Below are positions 21,871 to 32,993 of a stretch of DNA of 64,000 nt, in pieces. Made by a program: the position numbers and the translations under genes. A model generated the notes under the pieces. It had not been told where the DNA came from, searched no databases, and worked only from the letters and a program-made list of their open reading frames with translations. The stretch spans positions 816,600 to 880,599 of the forward strand of contig MKST01000011.1 in assembly GCA_001897355.1 (NCBI GenBank). The letters are read 5' to 3'. The stretch is from Solirubrobacterales bacterium 67-14. Its GTDB lineage: Bacteria > Actinomycetota > Thermoleophilia > Solirubrobacterales > 70-9. Positions within the stretch are counted from its first letter, which is position 1; each line of letters opens with the position of its first letter.

Positions 21871-22049
21871 CAGGCCTCCTCCACCTCTACCAGGTGGGAG
21901 ACCACCTTGAGCTGACCCTGGAGCTGGGGGGAATCCTCGCGCTCGACCGTGCGGCCGCGCTTGCCCAGGCCCAGGGCGGCAAGGGTGCCACGCTGGCTCG
22001 GGTTCGTGTTGATGTCAGAACGAATCTGGGTGATCGAGAGCTTGGCCAT
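21870..22049 (-). CDS. rpmD: 50S ribosomal protein L30
   Basis: A 59-residue protein read directly from the sequence: it begins [20 protein letters not shown] and continues with TLAALGLGKRGRTVERED, the L30 signature, ending LVEVEEA. Start and stop each share one base with the neighbouring genes (TGATG at both ends), so it is tightly coupled to rpsE and rplO. Confidence 0.97.
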   Translation of the reverse strand: MAKLSITQIRSDINTNPSQRGTLAALGLGKRGRTVEREDSPQLQGQLKVVSHLVEVEEA

Positions 22050-22972
22050 CAGGAGTTGTTCTCCTCCGCCTTCTCGGCATCCTCGGCCACCTCTTCGGTC
22101 GCCTGGACTTCTTCCGCCGCCTCAACGACGGTCTCGGACTGCGCCTCTTCGGCGGCGACCTCGGCCTCTACCTCAGAGGCAGCGGGTCCGGTCGGCTCCG
22201 GAGCCGGCGTGTCGGCAGTTTCCTCGGCAGCCTTCTCCTCGACCGCGGCGATGTCGGCCGGAGCTTCCGCCGGAGCCTCACTGGCTTCCTCGGCCGGTGC
22301 CTCAGCAGCTTCCTCGGCCGGAGCCTCGGTCGCGGCAGCGGCGTCGGCGGCTTCCTCGACGGCAGCAGCGCTCTCGGCATCAGGCGCACCACCATTGGTG
22401 GAGCCCTCGTCCGCGGCTGCTTCCGCCTCCGCTTCGGCTTCCTTGTCGATGCCGAGAACCTCGGTGATCGTCAGGCCACGCAGTTCGGCGACTTCCTCCG
22501 GCCGGCGCAGACGGATGATGCCGTCCATGGTCGCCTTGACCAGGTTGATCGGGTTCTGGGTGCCGACCGACTTGGTGAGGATGTCGCGCACGCCGCCCAG
22601 CTCGAGCACGGCACGGACGCCGCCGCCGGCGATCACGCCGGTTCCCGGGCTGGCCGGGCGCAGCACCACGTGACCGGCGCCGTAGCGGCCGATGATCTTG
22701 TGGGTGATCGTGTCCCCGTACTTGGGGATGCGAATCAAGTTCTTGCGGGCGTTCTCGACGGCCTTCTGGATCGCGAGCGGAACCTCGCGGGCCTTGCCGT
22801 AGCCGATCCCGACGACCGACTCTTCATCGCCGACAGCGACCAGGGCCGTGAACGAGAAACGACGACCGCCCTTGACCACCTTGGCCACGCGGTTGATCTC
22901 GATCACACGCTCCTGCAGGTCGAGCCCCTTCGGGCTGACCATCTCAATGCGGGCTGTATCCATTCCCTTCAT
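22049..22972 (-). CDS. rpsE: 30S ribosomal protein S5 with long acidic tail
   Basis: S5 core in residues 1-176, including the double-stranded RNA-binding N-domain ([18 protein letters not shown]) and the [15 protein letters not shown] segment. Residues 177-307 are an extra 131-residue tail made almost wholly of Ala, Glu, Pro and Asp, with repeated EAPAEEA units, not found in typical S5. The tail reading frame has no interruption and ends by TGATG overlap with rpmD, so it is part of the gene. Similar extensions occur on L5, S17 and L10 in this window. Its role is unknown. Confidence 0.96.
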   Translation of the reverse strand: MKGMDTARIEMVSPKGLDLQERVIEINRVAKVVKGGRRFSFTALVAVGDEESVVGIGYGKAREVPLAIQKAVENARKNLIRIPKYGDTITHKIIGRYGAGHVVLRPASPGTGVIAGGGVRAVLELGGVRDILTKSVGTQNPINLVKATMDGIIRLRRPEEVAELRGLTITEVLGIDKEAEAEAEAAADEGSTNGGAPDAESAAAVEEAADAAAATEAPAEEAAEAPAEEASEAPAEAPADIAAVEEKAAEETADTPAPEPTGPAASEVEAEVAAEEAQSETVVEAAEEVQATEEVAEDAEKAEENNS

Positions 22973-22999
22973 TTCAGCTCTTCACCGTACTGGAGTTCC

Positions 23000-23353
23000 C
23001 TAGAACTCCAGTCCACCCTCTCTCGCACCTTCGGCCAGGGCCTTGACCCTGCCGTGGTAGCGGTAACCGCTTCGGTCGAAGACACAAGTCTCGACGCCTG
23101 CCTTCTTTGCACGTTCGGCCAGCAGCTCGCCGGCCTTCTTCGCCTGCTCGGTACCCCGCAGCTCCTTGAGCTCCGGTTCGGTCCAGTTGGCCGCGGCCAG
23201 CGTCTTGCCATCGATGTCGTCGATGAGCTGCGCGAAGACGCCGCGGTTGGAGCGGTACACGGACAGACGGGGCCGCTGGGCGGTGCCGGACACCTTGGCC
23301 CGGACCCGGTAGCGACGCCGCTGCCGGCGCTGGCGCTTGGTAATGACGGTCAT
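23000..23353 (-). CDS. rplR: 50S ribosomal protein L18
   Basis: Binds 5S rRNA with L5 and L25. Recognised by [20 protein letters not shown] and the C-terminal [20 protein letters not shown]. Length 117 residues. It overlaps rplF by 4 bp and lies 27 bp before rpsE. Confidence 0.97.
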   Translation of the reverse strand: MTVITKRQRRQRRRYRVRAKVSGTAQRPRLSVYRSNRGVFAQLIDDIDGKTLAAANWTEPELKELRGTEQAKKAGELLAERAKKAGVETCVFDRSGYRYHGRVKALAEGAREGGLEF

Positions 23354-23883
23354 ACTCGCTTACCGACCTTCCTGGCGACGTGTTCGCCGCGGTAACGGAT
23401 GCCCTTGCCCTTGTAGGGCTCCGGCGGACGGCTCTCGCGGATGTTCGCCGCGACCTGACCGACCTTCTGCTTGTCGATCCCCTTGACGATGATCTCCGTC
23501 GGCTGGGGAAGTTCAAATTCGATGCCCTCCGGCGCCTCGATCGAGACCGGATGGGAGTAGCCCAGGGCCAGTTCCAGGTTCTTGCCCTTGGCGGCCGCAC
23601 GGTAACCGACGCCCTGGATCTCCAGCACCTTGGTGTACCCGTCGGTGACGCCGACGATCATGTTGGCGATCAGGCTGCGGGTCAGGCCGTGGAGCGCCCG
23701 GTGGTTGGGGCGGTCCGTCGGACGCTCGACCGTGATCGCGCCGTCCTCCGTCTTCACGGTCATGTCGGTCGAGACTTCCTGGGTGAGCTCGCCCTTCGGG
23801 CCCTTGACCTTGATCAGTCCGGGCTTGATGTCGATCTCGACCCCATCGGGGAGATCGATCGGCTTTTTTCCAATTCGACTCAT
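23350..23883 (-). CDS. rplF: 50S ribosomal protein L6
   Basis: Large-subunit protein near the factor-binding site. It begins [17 protein letters not shown] and ends in the classic [19 protein letters not shown] region. Length 177 residues. ATGA-type overlap with rplR. Confidence 0.98.
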   Translation of the reverse strand: MSRIGKKPIDLPDGVEIDIKPGLIKVKGPKGELTQEVSTDMTVKTEDGAITVERPTDRPNHRALHGLTRSLIANMIVGVTDGYTKVLEIQGVGYRAAAKGKNLELALGYSHPVSIEAPEGIEFELPQPTEIIVKGIDKQKVGQVAANIRESRPPEPYKGKGIRYRGEHVARKVGKRV

Positions 23884-23893
23884 TGATTCCTCG

Positions 23894-24289
23894 TTACCAG
23901 ACGTAGGCGAGCACTTCGCCGCCGACGCCTTCCTTCTTGGCTTCGTGGCCGGTCATCACGCCGTGCGAGGTCGTGATGATCGCCGTGCCGGTGCCACCGT
24001 GGACCCGGGGAACCTCACCGTGGCCGACGTAGCGACGACGGCCGGGCCGGGAGACCCGCTCGAGGCCGGTGATCACCGGCTGGTGGTCCTTCGTGTACTT
24101 GAGCTCGACCGTGATCTTCTCGCCCACGTCGGCAGCGCTCTTCTCGAAGCCCGAGATGTAGCCCTGCTCGGTGAGGATGCGGGAGACCTCCAGCTTCAGC
24201 TTCGAGCTGGGCACCTCGACGGTGGCCAGGCCGGAACTGAGGCCGTTGCGGATCCGGGTCAAGTAGTCGGAGATGGGATCGGTAAGCAT
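23894..24289 (-). CDS. rpsH: 30S ribosomal protein S8
   Basis: Binds the central domain of 16S rRNA and, in other bacteria, represses the spc operon. [16 protein letters not shown] at the N-terminus and the C-terminal [20 protein letters not shown] are diagnostic. Length 131 residues. Confidence 0.98.
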   Translation of the reverse strand: MLTDPISDYLTRIRNGLSSGLATVEVPSSKLKLEVSRILTEQGYISGFEKSAADVGEKITVELKYTKDHQPVITGLERVSRPGRRRYVGHGEVPRVHGGTGTAIITTSHGVMTGHEAKKEGVGGEVLAYVW

Positions 24290-24293
24290 CAGG

Positions 24294-24479
24294 TCACCAA
24301 CTCGACTTCGTCATGCCGGGGATGTAGCCCTCGTGGGCGGCCTCGCGCAGGCAGATCCGGCAGATGCCGAACTTCCGGTAGTACGCCCGGGGGCGTCCGC
24401 ACCGGCGGCACCGGTTGTACTCGCGGGTCGAAAACTTCGCCTTGCGCTGCTGGCGCACCTTCTGTGACGTCTTGGCCAT
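24294..24479 (-). CDS. rpsN: 30S ribosomal protein S14, zinc-binding type
   Basis: A 61-residue type-Z S14. Four cysteines ([20 protein letters not shown]) form the zinc site. It begins [20 protein letters not shown]. It shares one base with rplE and lies 4 bp before rpsH. The zinc-free longer paralogue is not in this window. Confidence 0.97.
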   Translation of the reverse strand: MAKTSQKVRQQRKAKFSTREYNRCRRCGRPRAYYRKFGICRICLREAAHEGYIPGMTKSSW

Positions 24480-25240
24480 TAGGCCTGGTCCTCCTGCGTT
24501 TCTTCGGCCCCGGCCTCGTCGGCGGGAGTCTCATTTTCGTCTGCTGCTTCTGCTTCCTCTGCGGGAGCCTCTTCAGCTTCGGCCTCGGCCGGAGCTTCTT
24601 CGGCAGCAGCCTCGGGGGCTGATGCCTGTTCGGCTTCCTCTTCGGCACCCTCGGGGACCGGGCGGCCTTCCTTCGCGAAAGGCATGCCCAGGCCGAGCAG
24701 CAGCTCGAAAGCCTCGTAGTCCGTCGGGGCGGACGTGGTGATCGTGATGTCGAGACCGCGGGTCTCGTCGACCGAGTCGTAATCGATCTCGGGGAAGATC
24801 AGCTGTTCGCGGACGCCCATCGAGTAGTTGCCGCGGCCGTCGAACGAAGTCGCCTTGAGGCCGCGGAAGTCACGGATGCGCGGGATCGCGATCGAGGTCA
24901 GCCGGTCGAGGAACTCCCACATCCGGGCACCCCGCAGGGTCACCGAAGCACCGACCGGCATGCCTTCACGCAGCTTGAACGAGGCGATCGACTTCTTGGC
25001 GATCCGGGTGTTCGGCATCTGACCGGCGATCGTGGCGAGTTCGCCGATCGCCTTCTCGCGTGCCTTGGAGTCGACCGATGAGCCGAGGCCCATGTTCAGC
25101 GTGATCTTTTCGAGGCGCGGCGCCCGCATCGGGGTCGAGTACCCGAACTTCTGCATCAGCTGCGGGAGCACCTCGTTGTTGTAGGTGTCCCGGAGCCGGG
25201 GCGGCGGCGCTGCCTGCTGGGTTGTCGTTGCTGCTTCCAT
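24479..25240 (-). CDS. rplE: 50S ribosomal protein L5 with acidic tail
   Basis: Binds 5S rRNA and contacts P-site tRNA. The core includes [14 protein letters not shown] and the C-terminal [20 protein letters not shown]. There is a short extra N-terminus and a 56-residue Ala/Glu-rich tail (residues 198-253, [16 protein letters not shown] type). The total of 253 residues exceeds the usual 180. The tail resembles those of S5, S17 and L10. Confidence 0.97.
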   Translation of the reverse strand: MEAATTTQQAAPPPRLRDTYNNEVLPQLMQKFGYSTPMRAPRLEKITLNMGLGSSVDSKAREKAIGELATIAGQMPNTRIAKKSIASFKLREGMPVGASVTLRGARMWEFLDRLTSIAIPRIRDFRGLKATSFDGRGNYSMGVREQLIFPEIDYDSVDETRGLDITITTSAPTDYEAFELLLGLGMPFAKEGRPVPEGAEEEAEQASAPEAAAEEAPAEAEAEEAPAEEAEAADENETPADEAGAEETQEDQA

Positions 25241-25246
25241 GGGTTC

Positions 25247-25573
25247 CTAAATGGCCTCGCCGGTGCGCTTGGAGAAGCGCTGGCGCTTGCCTTCGTCGGT
25301 GGTGCGAATGCCGACGCGAGTCGGCCGGTTGTCAGAGGGGTCGACCAGGGCCACGTTGGAAACGTGGATCGGACCCTCCATCTCGATGATCCCGCCTTCC
25401 TTGCCCTGGCCGCGCCCGTCGGGCGAAGGCTGGGCGCGCTGGTGGCGCTTGATCATGTTGATGTCCTCAACGTACACGGTTTCGGCCTTGGGGTCGGTCC
25501 TGAGGACCTTGCCCTGCTTGCCCTTCTCCTTGCCGCTGATGACCTGGACCTGATCGTCGGTGCGAATGCGCAT
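25247..25573 (-). CDS. rplX: 50S ribosomal protein L24
   Basis: Initiates 50S assembly. The KOW motif is in IRTDDQVQVISGKEKGKQG. The ATG at 25573 overlaps the rplN stop as TGATG; a GTG lies one codon upstream, but the ATG is preferred. Length 108 residues. Confidence 0.97.
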   Translation of the reverse strand: MRIRTDDQVQVISGKEKGKQGKVLRTDPKAETVYVEDINMIKRHQRAQPSPDGRGQGKEGGIIEMEGPIHVSNVALVDPSDNRPTRVGIRTTDEGKRQRFSKRTGEAI

Positions 25574-25941
25574 CACAGCACCTCCGGGGCGAGCGAGATG
25601 ATCTTCATGAAGTCGCGGTCACGCAGCTCACGGGCGACCGGTCCGAAGATACGGGTGCCACGCGGGTTGTTCTGCGCGTCGATCAGCACGGCTGCGTTCT
25701 CGTCGAAGGCGATGTAGGTGCCGTCGTTGCGGCCGAGTTCCTTCTTGGTCCGCACGATCACGGCCTGGACGACCTCGCCCTTCTTGACGTTGCCCTGCGG
25801 GCTCGCCTGCTTGACGGTCGCGGTGATCACGTCACCGATCGAGCCGTACTTGCGATGCGAGCCGCCCTTGACGCGGATGCAGAGGAGTTCGCGGGCGCCG
25901 GAGTTGTCGGCGACGCGGAGTCTGGATTCCTGCTGGATCAC
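25573..25941 (-). CDS. rplN: 50S ribosomal protein L14
   Basis: Highly conserved intersubunit-face protein. It begins [18 protein letters not shown] from a GTG start and ends [12 protein letters not shown]. Length 122 residues, the universal size. Cotranscribed between rpsQ and rplX. Confidence 0.98.
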   Translation of the reverse strand: MIQQESRLRVADNSGARELLCIRVKGGSHRKYGSIGDVITATVKQASPQGNVKKGEVVQAVIVRTKKELGRNDGTYIAFDENAAVLIDAQNNPRGTRIFGPVARELRDRDFMKIISLAPEVL

Positions 25942-25944
25942 CTT

Positions 25945-26595
25945 CTACCTCGCCTTCTCCACTACCTCGACCAGGCGCCAATGCTTGGTCTTGGAGAGCT
26001 TGCGGGTCTCGATCACGCGGACCACGTCGCCCTCGTGGGCTTCGTTCTGCTCGTCGTGCGCGTGGATCTTGTGCGTCTGACGGACGATCTTCTCGTAGAC
26101 CGGGTGGCGGCGGGCGGTGTCGATCTGGACCGTGATGGTCTTGTCGGTCTTGTCGGAGACGACCGTGCCCTGACGCTCCTTCGGCTTGCCGGTACGGGTC
26201 TTCTCGGCGCGCGGCGTGCCGACGCCGTCACCCTTCCGCTCGGCCTTGATCTCCTCGCGGCGCTTGCGGCGGACCGCAGCCTTCTTCGCGCGGGCAGCCT
26301 CACGGTCGGCCTGGCGCTGCTCGGGGCTGCGCTCTGGGCCGGCCGGGCCGGACTCGCGGGACTTGAGGACGCGTCGGCGTTCCTTCCAGGGGAGTTCGGC
26401 CAGAGGATCTTCCTCGGCGGGCGCTTCTTCAGCGGCCTCGGGCGCAGCTTCTTCGGCGGGAGCCTCTTCAGCCGCAGCCTCGGGGGCTTCCTCGGCCGGA
26501 GTCTCCTCTACCGGAGCTTCAGCAGCGGCAGCATCAGTTGCCTCTTCGGCCGCTGCCTCTACGTTTTCTGTGTTTTCAGTTTCTTCTTCTGACAT
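25945..26595 (-). CDS. rpsQ: 30S ribosomal protein S17 with long N-terminal extension
   Basis: The S17 core is residues 141-216, beginning [16 protein letters not shown] and including [15 protein letters not shown]. Before it lie about 65 Ala/Glu/Pro-rich acidic residues ([18 protein letters not shown] type), then about 75 basic residues (many Lys/Arg, [15 protein letters not shown]). At 216 residues it is more than twice the usual length. The ATG at 26595 is 6 bp after the rpmC stop, which supports the long form over an internal start. Confidence 0.95.
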   Translation of the reverse strand: MSEEETENTENVEAAAEEATDAAAAEAPVEETPAEEAPEAAAEEAPAEEAAPEAAEEAPAEEDPLAELPWKERRRVLKSRESGPAGPERSPEQRQADREAARAKKAAVRRKRREEIKAERKGDGVGTPRAEKTRTGKPKERQGTVVSDKTDKTITVQIDTARRHPVYEKIVRQTHKIHAHDEQNEAHEGDVVRVIETRKLSKTKHWRLVEVVEKAR

Positions 26596-26601
26596 GGGTT
26601 C

Positions 26602-26813
26602 CTACTTGTGGCTCGTCTCGCGCTCGAGATCGATGTTGCGCTGCTTGGCGATCGTCAGGAGCCGGGCGAGATCCTTGCGGGCGCGGCCGACAGCGGCCGT
26701 GTCCTCGAGTTCACCGGTGGCGTGACGGAGACGCAGGTTGAACGATTCCTCGCGGACTTCCTTGAGTTTCTCGACCAGTTCGACGTCGCTCATGCTGTGG
26801 GCATCGGCGGCTT

Positions 26814-26817
<4 letters not shown>
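26602..26817 (-). CDS. rpmC: 50S ribosomal protein L29
   Basis: Two-helix protein at the exit tunnel that docks signal-recognition particle and trigger factor in other bacteria. The core [20 protein letters not shown] is characteristic. The GTG start (26817) overlaps the rplP stop as GTGA. Length 71 residues. Confidence 0.96.
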
Positions 26818-27232
<415 letters not shown>

Positions 27233-27233
<1 letters not shown>

Positions 27234-27964
27234 CAGCGACGGCCTCCCCTGCGGTCATCGCCACGGCCGCCGCGGCGGTCGTTGCGACGATCGGGACGAT
27301 CGGCCGGCGGCTCGTCCGAGGTCCGCGAGGACTCGAAACCCTCCGGCATGACCTCGCCCTTGTTGATCCAGCACTTGACGCCGATGCGGCCGGTGCCGGT
27401 CTTCGCCTCGACGAATCCGTAATCGATGTCGGCGCGCAGGGTGTGGAGCGGCACGCGGCCGTCCGAGTAACCCTCGGTGCGGGCCATCTCGGCCCCGCCC
27501 AGGCGGCCGGAGATCTGAACCTTGACGCCCTTGGCGCCGGAGCGCATGGCGGAGGTCAGGGCACGCTTCATCGCGCGGCGGAAGGCGACGCGGTTCTGGA
27601 GCTGCTCGGCGATCGACTGCGCGACAAGCTTGGCGTCGAGCTCGGGGCGCTTGACTTCGCGGATGTTCACCTTCACCGGCGAGCCGGTGATCTTGTGAAG
27701 GTCCTTGCGGAGCGCGTCGACCTCACTACCCGACTTGCCGATCACGATGCCCGGACGGGCGGTGTGGATGTCCACGGCGACCTCGCCGCGGCGCTCGATC
27801 GTGATGTCGGAAAGCCCGGCGTGGGCAAGCTTGTTCTCGATGTGGTCCCGGATCGCCAGGTCCTGCATCAGCAGGTCCGAAAACTCCTTGTCGGCGAACC
27901 AGTTGGACTTCCAATCGTGGATGTAGCCGACGCGGAAGCCTTCGGGATGGATCTTCTGTCCCAT
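27233..27964 (-). CDS. rpsC: 30S ribosomal protein S3
   Basis: Forms the mRNA entry channel. It starts [20 protein letters not shown]; the KH domain contains [18 protein letters not shown], and the C-domain contains [17 protein letters not shown]. The last 30 residues are an Arg/Asp/Gly-rich tail ([17 protein letters not shown]). Length 243 residues. Confidence 0.98.
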
Positions 27965-27971
27965 TGGTCTT

Positions 27972-28355
27972 CTATTCCTCGTCTTCCGGTGTCAGCGCCA
28001 CGGAAATGTGGCAAGTACGCTTGTGAATCGGGGTGGCCCGGCCCATCGCCCGCGGCCGGAACCGCTTCAGGGTGGGGCCTTCGTCGACCCGGATCTCGGC
28101 GACGATCATCTCGTCCCCGATCAGGTCGTGGTTGGCCTCGGCGTTGGCGGCGGCGGACTCGATCACCTTGGCGATGTCGTCAGCGGCCGTACGCGGTGAA
28201 AACTGCAGCAGCGAGCGGGCGTCGTCGATGTGCTTGCCACGGACCTGATCGGCGACCAGGCGGGCCTTGCGGGGTGACACGCGCACGTACTTCGAGGTGG
28301 CCCGGACCAGCACCGGCTCGGCCGCCTCTTCCTGCTTCTTGGTCTTGGCGGCCAT
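27972..28355 (-). CDS. rplV: 50S ribosomal protein L22
   Basis: Lines the exit tunnel with L4. The signature [20 protein letters not shown] and the loop end [16 protein letters not shown] are present. Length 127 residues. It shares one base with rpsS. Confidence 0.98.
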   Translation of the reverse strand: MAAKTKKQEEAAEPVLVRATSKYVRVSPRKARLVADQVRGKHIDDARSLLQFSPRTAADDIAKVIESAAANAEANHDLIGDEMIVAEIRVDEGPTLKRFRPRAMGRATPIHKRTCHISVALTPEDEE

Positions 28356-28621
28356 CAGTCCTTACCGCCGGTATGCGACTTGAAGGTACGGGTCGGGGCG
28401 AACTCGCCCAGCTTGTGACCGACCATCGACTCGGAGATGAAGACGGGCACGTGCTTGCGACCATCGTGGACGGCGATCGTGTGACCGACCATCTCCGGGA
28501 AGATCGTCGAACGGCGCGACCAGGTCTTGACCATGTTCTTGTTGCCGGCCTCGTTCATGGCTTCGATCCGGCCCATCAGCCGCTCTTCCACGTACGGGCC
28601 CTTCTTGGTTGACCTACCCAC
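28355..28621 (-). CDS. rpsS: 30S ribosomal protein S19
   Basis: Head protein paired with S13. It begins [19 protein letters not shown] and includes [17 protein letters not shown]. Length 88 residues. It lies 3 bp after rplB. Confidence 0.98.
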   Translation of the reverse strand: MGRSTKKGPYVEERLMGRIEAMNEAGNKNMVKTWSRRSTIFPEMVGHTIAVHDGRKHVPVFISESMVGHKLGEFAPTRTFKSHTGGKD

Positions 28622-28624
28622 GGT

Positions 28625-29470
28625 CTACCTACCCTTCTTCTTTCCGCGACGACGGCCGCGCACGATGTAACGGTCGGACTGCTTGCCCTTCTTGCGGGTG
28701 CGGTACCCGAGCGTGGGCTTGCCCCACGGGGTGACCGGGTGGCCGCCGGGAGTCTTGTGGGCCTCGCCACCGCCGTGCGGGTGGTCGACCGGGTTCATGG
28801 CGATGCCGCGGGTCTGCGGGCGCTTGCCCTTGTGACGGCTGCGGCCGGCCTTGCCGATCTTGACGTTCTGGTGCTCGGCATTGGACAGCGTGCCAATAGT
28901 TGCCCGGCACTCCGCGCGTACCATGCGCATCTCGGACGACGGGAGCCGCAGGGTGACCATGTCACCCTCCTTCGCGACCAGCTGGATCGCGGTCCCGGCG
29001 CTGCGGCCGAGCTTTCCGCCCTGGCCCGCCTTCAGCTCCACGTTGTGGACGGTGGTGCCGACCGGCATCTCGCCGAGGGCGAGGCAGTTGCCCGGACGGA
29101 TGTCCGACCCGGGGCCGGAGCTGACCACATTGCCCACCTCGATCTGCGAGGGGGCGAGGATGTAAGCCTTCTCGCCGTCCGCGTAATGCAGCAGCGCGAT
29201 GTAAGCGGAGCGGTTCGGGTCGTACTCGATGGTCGCGACCTTGGCGGGGATCCCGTCCTTGGTCCGCTTGAAGTCGATCTTCCGGTAGCGGCGTTTGGCC
29301 CCTCCGCCGCGGTGGCGGGAGGTGATGCGGCCGTTGGAGTTGCGGCCACCGGACTTCTTCAGCCCTTCGACCAGGCTCTTCTCCGGCTCGGTCGCCGTGA
29401 TCTGCTCACGCAGCTGGTACGTCGCGAAGCGGCGCCCGGGGCTTGTCGGTTTTGTCTTGCGAATTGCCAT
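28625..29470 (-). CDS. rplB: 50S ribosomal protein L2
   Basis: Needed for peptidyl-transferase activity and subunit joining. The C-terminal [20 protein letters not shown] holds the conserved histidine, and [17 protein letters not shown] is present. Length 281 residues. Confidence 0.98.
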   Translation of the reverse strand: MAIRKTKPTSPGRRFATYQLREQITATEPEKSLVEGLKKSGGRNSNGRITSRHRGGGAKRRYRKIDFKRTKDGIPAKVATIEYDPNRSAYIALLHYADGEKAYILAPSQIEVGNVVSSGPGSDIRPGNCLALGEMPVGTTVHNVELKAGQGGKLGRSAGTAIQLVAKEGDMVTLRLPSSEMRMVRAECRATIGTLSNAEHQNVKIGKAGRSRHKGKRPQTRGIAMNPVDHPHGGGEAHKTPGGHPVTPWGKPTLGYRTRKKGKQSDRYIVRGRRRGKKKGR

Positions 29471-29493
29471 TACGTAGTTATTCCTTCAAGCCC

Positions 29494-29790
29494 TTACTCG
29501 ACCGCCGCGCCTTCGAACAGCTCGATGGTGTCGCCGGGGGCGAGTTCGACGATTGCCTTCTTCCAAGAGCGGCTACGGCCCTGATGCAGGCCGCGGCGCT
29601 TCGGCTTGGAACGGACCTTGGAGGTCCGGACCTTGACCACTTCGACGCCGAATGCCTTCTCGACCGAGTCCTTGATCTCGAACTTGTTGGCCCGGTCGTC
29701 CACCCGGAAGGTGTACTTGCCGGCCGCGATCAGGGCGTATGCCTTCTCGGAGATGACCGGACGGATGATCACGCTGCGGGGATCCATCAC
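29494..29790 (-). CDS. rplW: 50S ribosomal protein L23
   Basis: Exit-tunnel protein. It contains VIIRPVISEKAYALIAAGK and the nuclear-like YTFRVDDRANKFEIKDSVE. Length 98 residues. The start overlaps the rplD stop as ATGA. Confidence 0.97.
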   Translation of the reverse strand: MMDPRSVIIRPVISEKAYALIAAGKYTFRVDDRANKFEIKDSVEKAFGVEVVKVRTSKVRSKPKRRGLHQGRSRSWKKAIVELAPGDTIELFEGAAVE

Positions 29791-30443
29791 TCACCGTCCT
29801 TTTCGGTCTCGGAACCGCGGGTCGGCTCGGCCGACTGGGCGGCCAAAACCTCGAGGGCGGCTTCGGAAACGACGATCGAAGCGGCGCCGATCACGTCGAC
29901 GACTCCGGTCGCGCCGACTTCCATCACCGAAACCCGGGGGATGTTGCGGAAGCTCTTCAGCAGGCCGGTCTCTTCCCCGAGGATGATCACCAGGGTCGAG
30001 CGCTTGGCGCCCCACTTCGTCAGGGCCGCCGCGGCGTCCTTGGTCGAGGGGGTCTCGAAGTCGGCCGCCTTGACCACGGCGACGCTGCCGCGCTCGGCGT
30101 GGACCGAGAGGGCGGAGCGCATCGCCTTGCGACGGGCCTTGCGGTTGACCTTGACCGTGTAATGCCTCGGCTTCGGGCCGAAGGCGGCACCGCCGCCGTA
30201 ACGGTTCGGCACGCTGAGGGCGCCGACGCGGGCGCGGCCGGTGCCCTTCTGGCGCCAGGCCTTGGCAGTGGTCATCGAAACTTCACCGCGGGTCAGCGAC
30301 GAGGCCGTGCCCTGGCGACGCGCATTGGCGTCGGCGCGGGCGGTCTCGTGGACCAGCGACTGGTGGAAGGCCTCGTCGAAGAGGCCGGCCGGCAGATCGG
30401 CCTTGGTGGTTTTGCCCAACACGGGGGCCTTGGCGCTAGCCAT
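29787..30443 (-). CDS. rplD: 50S ribosomal protein L4
   Basis: Tunnel protein and, in some bacteria, repressor of the S10 operon. The tunnel loop holds AWRQKGTGRARVGALSVPNR. The ATG at 30443 (MASAKAPVLG) is preferred over an upstream in-frame start at 30461 because it leaves only an 8-bp overlap with rplC. Length 218 residues with an acidic tail. Confidence 0.96.
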   Translation of the reverse strand: MASAKAPVLGKTTKADLPAGLFDEAFHQSLVHETARADANARRQGTASSLTRGEVSMTTAKAWRQKGTGRARVGALSVPNRYGGGAAFGPKPRHYTVKVNRKARRKAMRSALSVHAERGSVAVVKAADFETPSTKDAAAALTKWGAKRSTLVIILGEETGLLKSFRNIPRVSVMEVGATGVVDVIGAASIVVSEAALEVLAAQSAEPTRGSETEKDGE

Positions 30444-31083
30444 CGGTACGGATCTCCACAATCGAGTTCTTGGCGCCGGGAACGGAGCCCTTGATCAGCA
30501 GCAGGTTCTTGTCGGCGTCGATGCCGGCAATGGTCAGGCCGAGCTGGCTGCGGCGCTTGCCGCCCATCTGGCCGGGGAGCCGCATGCCCTTGAAGACGCG
30601 GGCGGGCCAGGCCGAAGCACCGATCGAGCCCGGGGCGCGAACGTTGTGCGAGCCGTGCGATACGGGGCCGCGGCCGAAGTTGTGCCGTTTGACGGTGCCC
30701 TGGAAGCCCTTGCCGATCGTGATGCCGGCGACCTTGACCTTCTGGCCTTCCTCGAAGGCGTCGACGGTGACCTTCTGGCCGAGCTTGACCTCGCCGGCCT
30801 CGCCCTCGGCTGAGGGGGCGGGGAGTTCCACGTCGCGGAACTCGACCAGCACGCGCGAAGGCGCAGCGTCGGCCTTGGCCAGGTGACCCAGTTCGGCCTT
30901 GCTCAGCTTCGACTCCTTGACCTCGTCGAAGGCGAGCTGAATCGCCGAGTAGCCGTCGCGGTCTTCGCGGCGGATCGCGGTGACCGGACATGGCCCGGCC
31001 TCGATGACTGTTACGGGAACGACCTCTCCGTCTTCTCTGAAGATCTGGGTCATTCCAAGCTTTTTTCCGAGAATCGCCGACAT
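30436..31083 (-). CDS. rplC: 50S ribosomal protein L3
   Basis: Early assembly protein reaching the peptidyl-transferase centre. MSAILGKKLGMTQIFREDG at the N-terminus and GTVKRHNFGRGPVSHGSHN are diagnostic. Length 215 residues. It lies 7 bp after rpsJ. Confidence 0.98.
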   Translation of the reverse strand: MSAILGKKLGMTQIFREDGEVVPVTVIEAGPCPVTAIRREDRDGYSAIQLAFDEVKESKLSKAELGHLAKADAAPSRVLVEFRDVELPAPSAEGEAGEVKLGQKVTVDAFEEGQKVKVAGITIGKGFQGTVKRHNFGRGPVSHGSHNVRAPGSIGASAWPARVFKGMRLPGQMGGKRRSQLGLTIAGIDADKNLLLIKGSVPGAKNSIVEIRTDG

Positions 31084-31090
31084 GAGCTAC

Positions 31091-31411
31091 CTACAGTCGG
31101 ATCTCGATGTCGACGCCGGCCGGGAGCGAGTCCAGGCGCTGGAGCGAATCGACGGTCTTGGGGGTCGGCTGCTTGATGTCGATCAGACGCTTGTGGGTTC
31201 GGATCTCGAAATGCTCCCGAGAGTCCTTGTCCTTGAACGGCGAGCGGATCACGCAGTAGATGTTGCGCTCGGTCGGCAGCGGAACGGGACCGGAAACGGT
31301 CGCGCCGGTGCGCTCGGCCGTGTCGACGATCTCGCGAGCGGCGCGATCGATGGCGTCGTGATCGTAGGCCTTGAGCCTGATCCTGATTTTCTGTGCGGCA
31401 ATAGCGGCCAC
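31091..31411 (-). CDS. rpsJ: 30S ribosomal protein S10
   Basis: Head protein and, as NusE, a transcription antitermination factor. The signature [19 protein letters not shown] is near the N-terminus. The start is GTG at 31411, five residues longer than many homologues. Length 106 residues. It is the first gene of the S10 operon. Confidence 0.97.
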   Translation of the reverse strand: MAAIAAQKIRIRLKAYDHDAIDRAAREIVDTAERTGATVSGPVPLPTERNIYCVIRSPFKDKDSREHFEIRTHKRLIDIKQPTPKTVDSLQRLDSLPAGVDIEIRL

Positions 31412-31611
31412 TTTGGCTTCTCTTCTTACTTTCTTCTACTGGCGCTGAACAGCCACTGACGGACTGACGCGCTGATGTCAAGGTCCCCCGCCGCCTGCGG
31501 CTCAGTTCCCGCCTCGGAGGCGGGATCCAGTGCCGTGGTTCGACAATCCGGGGTACTTCAAAGGTCGTATCTGTTACTGGTCCTGCTGGTACTTCTCACT
31601 GCGGTACTGCG
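31412..31611. other. S10-operon leader region
   Basis: About 200 bp between the tuf terminator and rpsJ. It holds a GC hairpin (31508-31524, CCCGCC and GGCGGG) in the presumed untranslated leader. A TTGACA-like hexamer is present on the minus strand near 31475-31480 but lacks a matching -10, so no promoter is assigned. No gene is visible. Confidence 0.4.
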
Positions 31612-31656
31612 TAAAAACGGGGCGGACCCGAAAACTCTGTCTTCGGGTCCGCCCCG
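31612..31656 (-). terminator. tuf terminator
   Basis: A 15-bp perfect stem (31618-31632 with 31642-31656, arm CGGGGCGGACCCGAA) with a 9-nt loop, followed on the minus strand by a TTTTTA run. It is a textbook intrinsic terminator 15 bp past the tuf stop. Confidence 0.93.
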
Positions 31657-31670
31657 GGCAAATCCAGTCG

Positions 31671-32846
<1,176 letters not shown>

Positions 32847-32932
32847 GCTCTCCTGGGACCTTTCTCGTCTGTTTCTCTTGGAACTTGGTTTCTACGTCTG
32901 GTTGAACTGCTAAAGCTTGGTGGCTCAGGACT

Positions 32933-32988
32933 TTCGCCCATTTTGGGCGAACCTCTGGAATATAGCCATTTAGGCCGCTCGGGGTCGA
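32933..32988 (-). promoter_or_regulatory. tuf promoter with 5' hairpin
   Basis: On the minus strand a TATATT -10 (32959-32964) preceded by GGC lies 18 bp from a TCGACC -35 (32983-32988). The palindrome TTCGCCCATTTTGGGCGAA (32933-32951, 8-bp stem, 3-nt loop) begins just after the predicted start. tuf can thus be transcribed apart from fusA. The layout matches the rpmJ promoter. Confidence 0.5.
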
Positions 32989-32993
32989 GCAGC

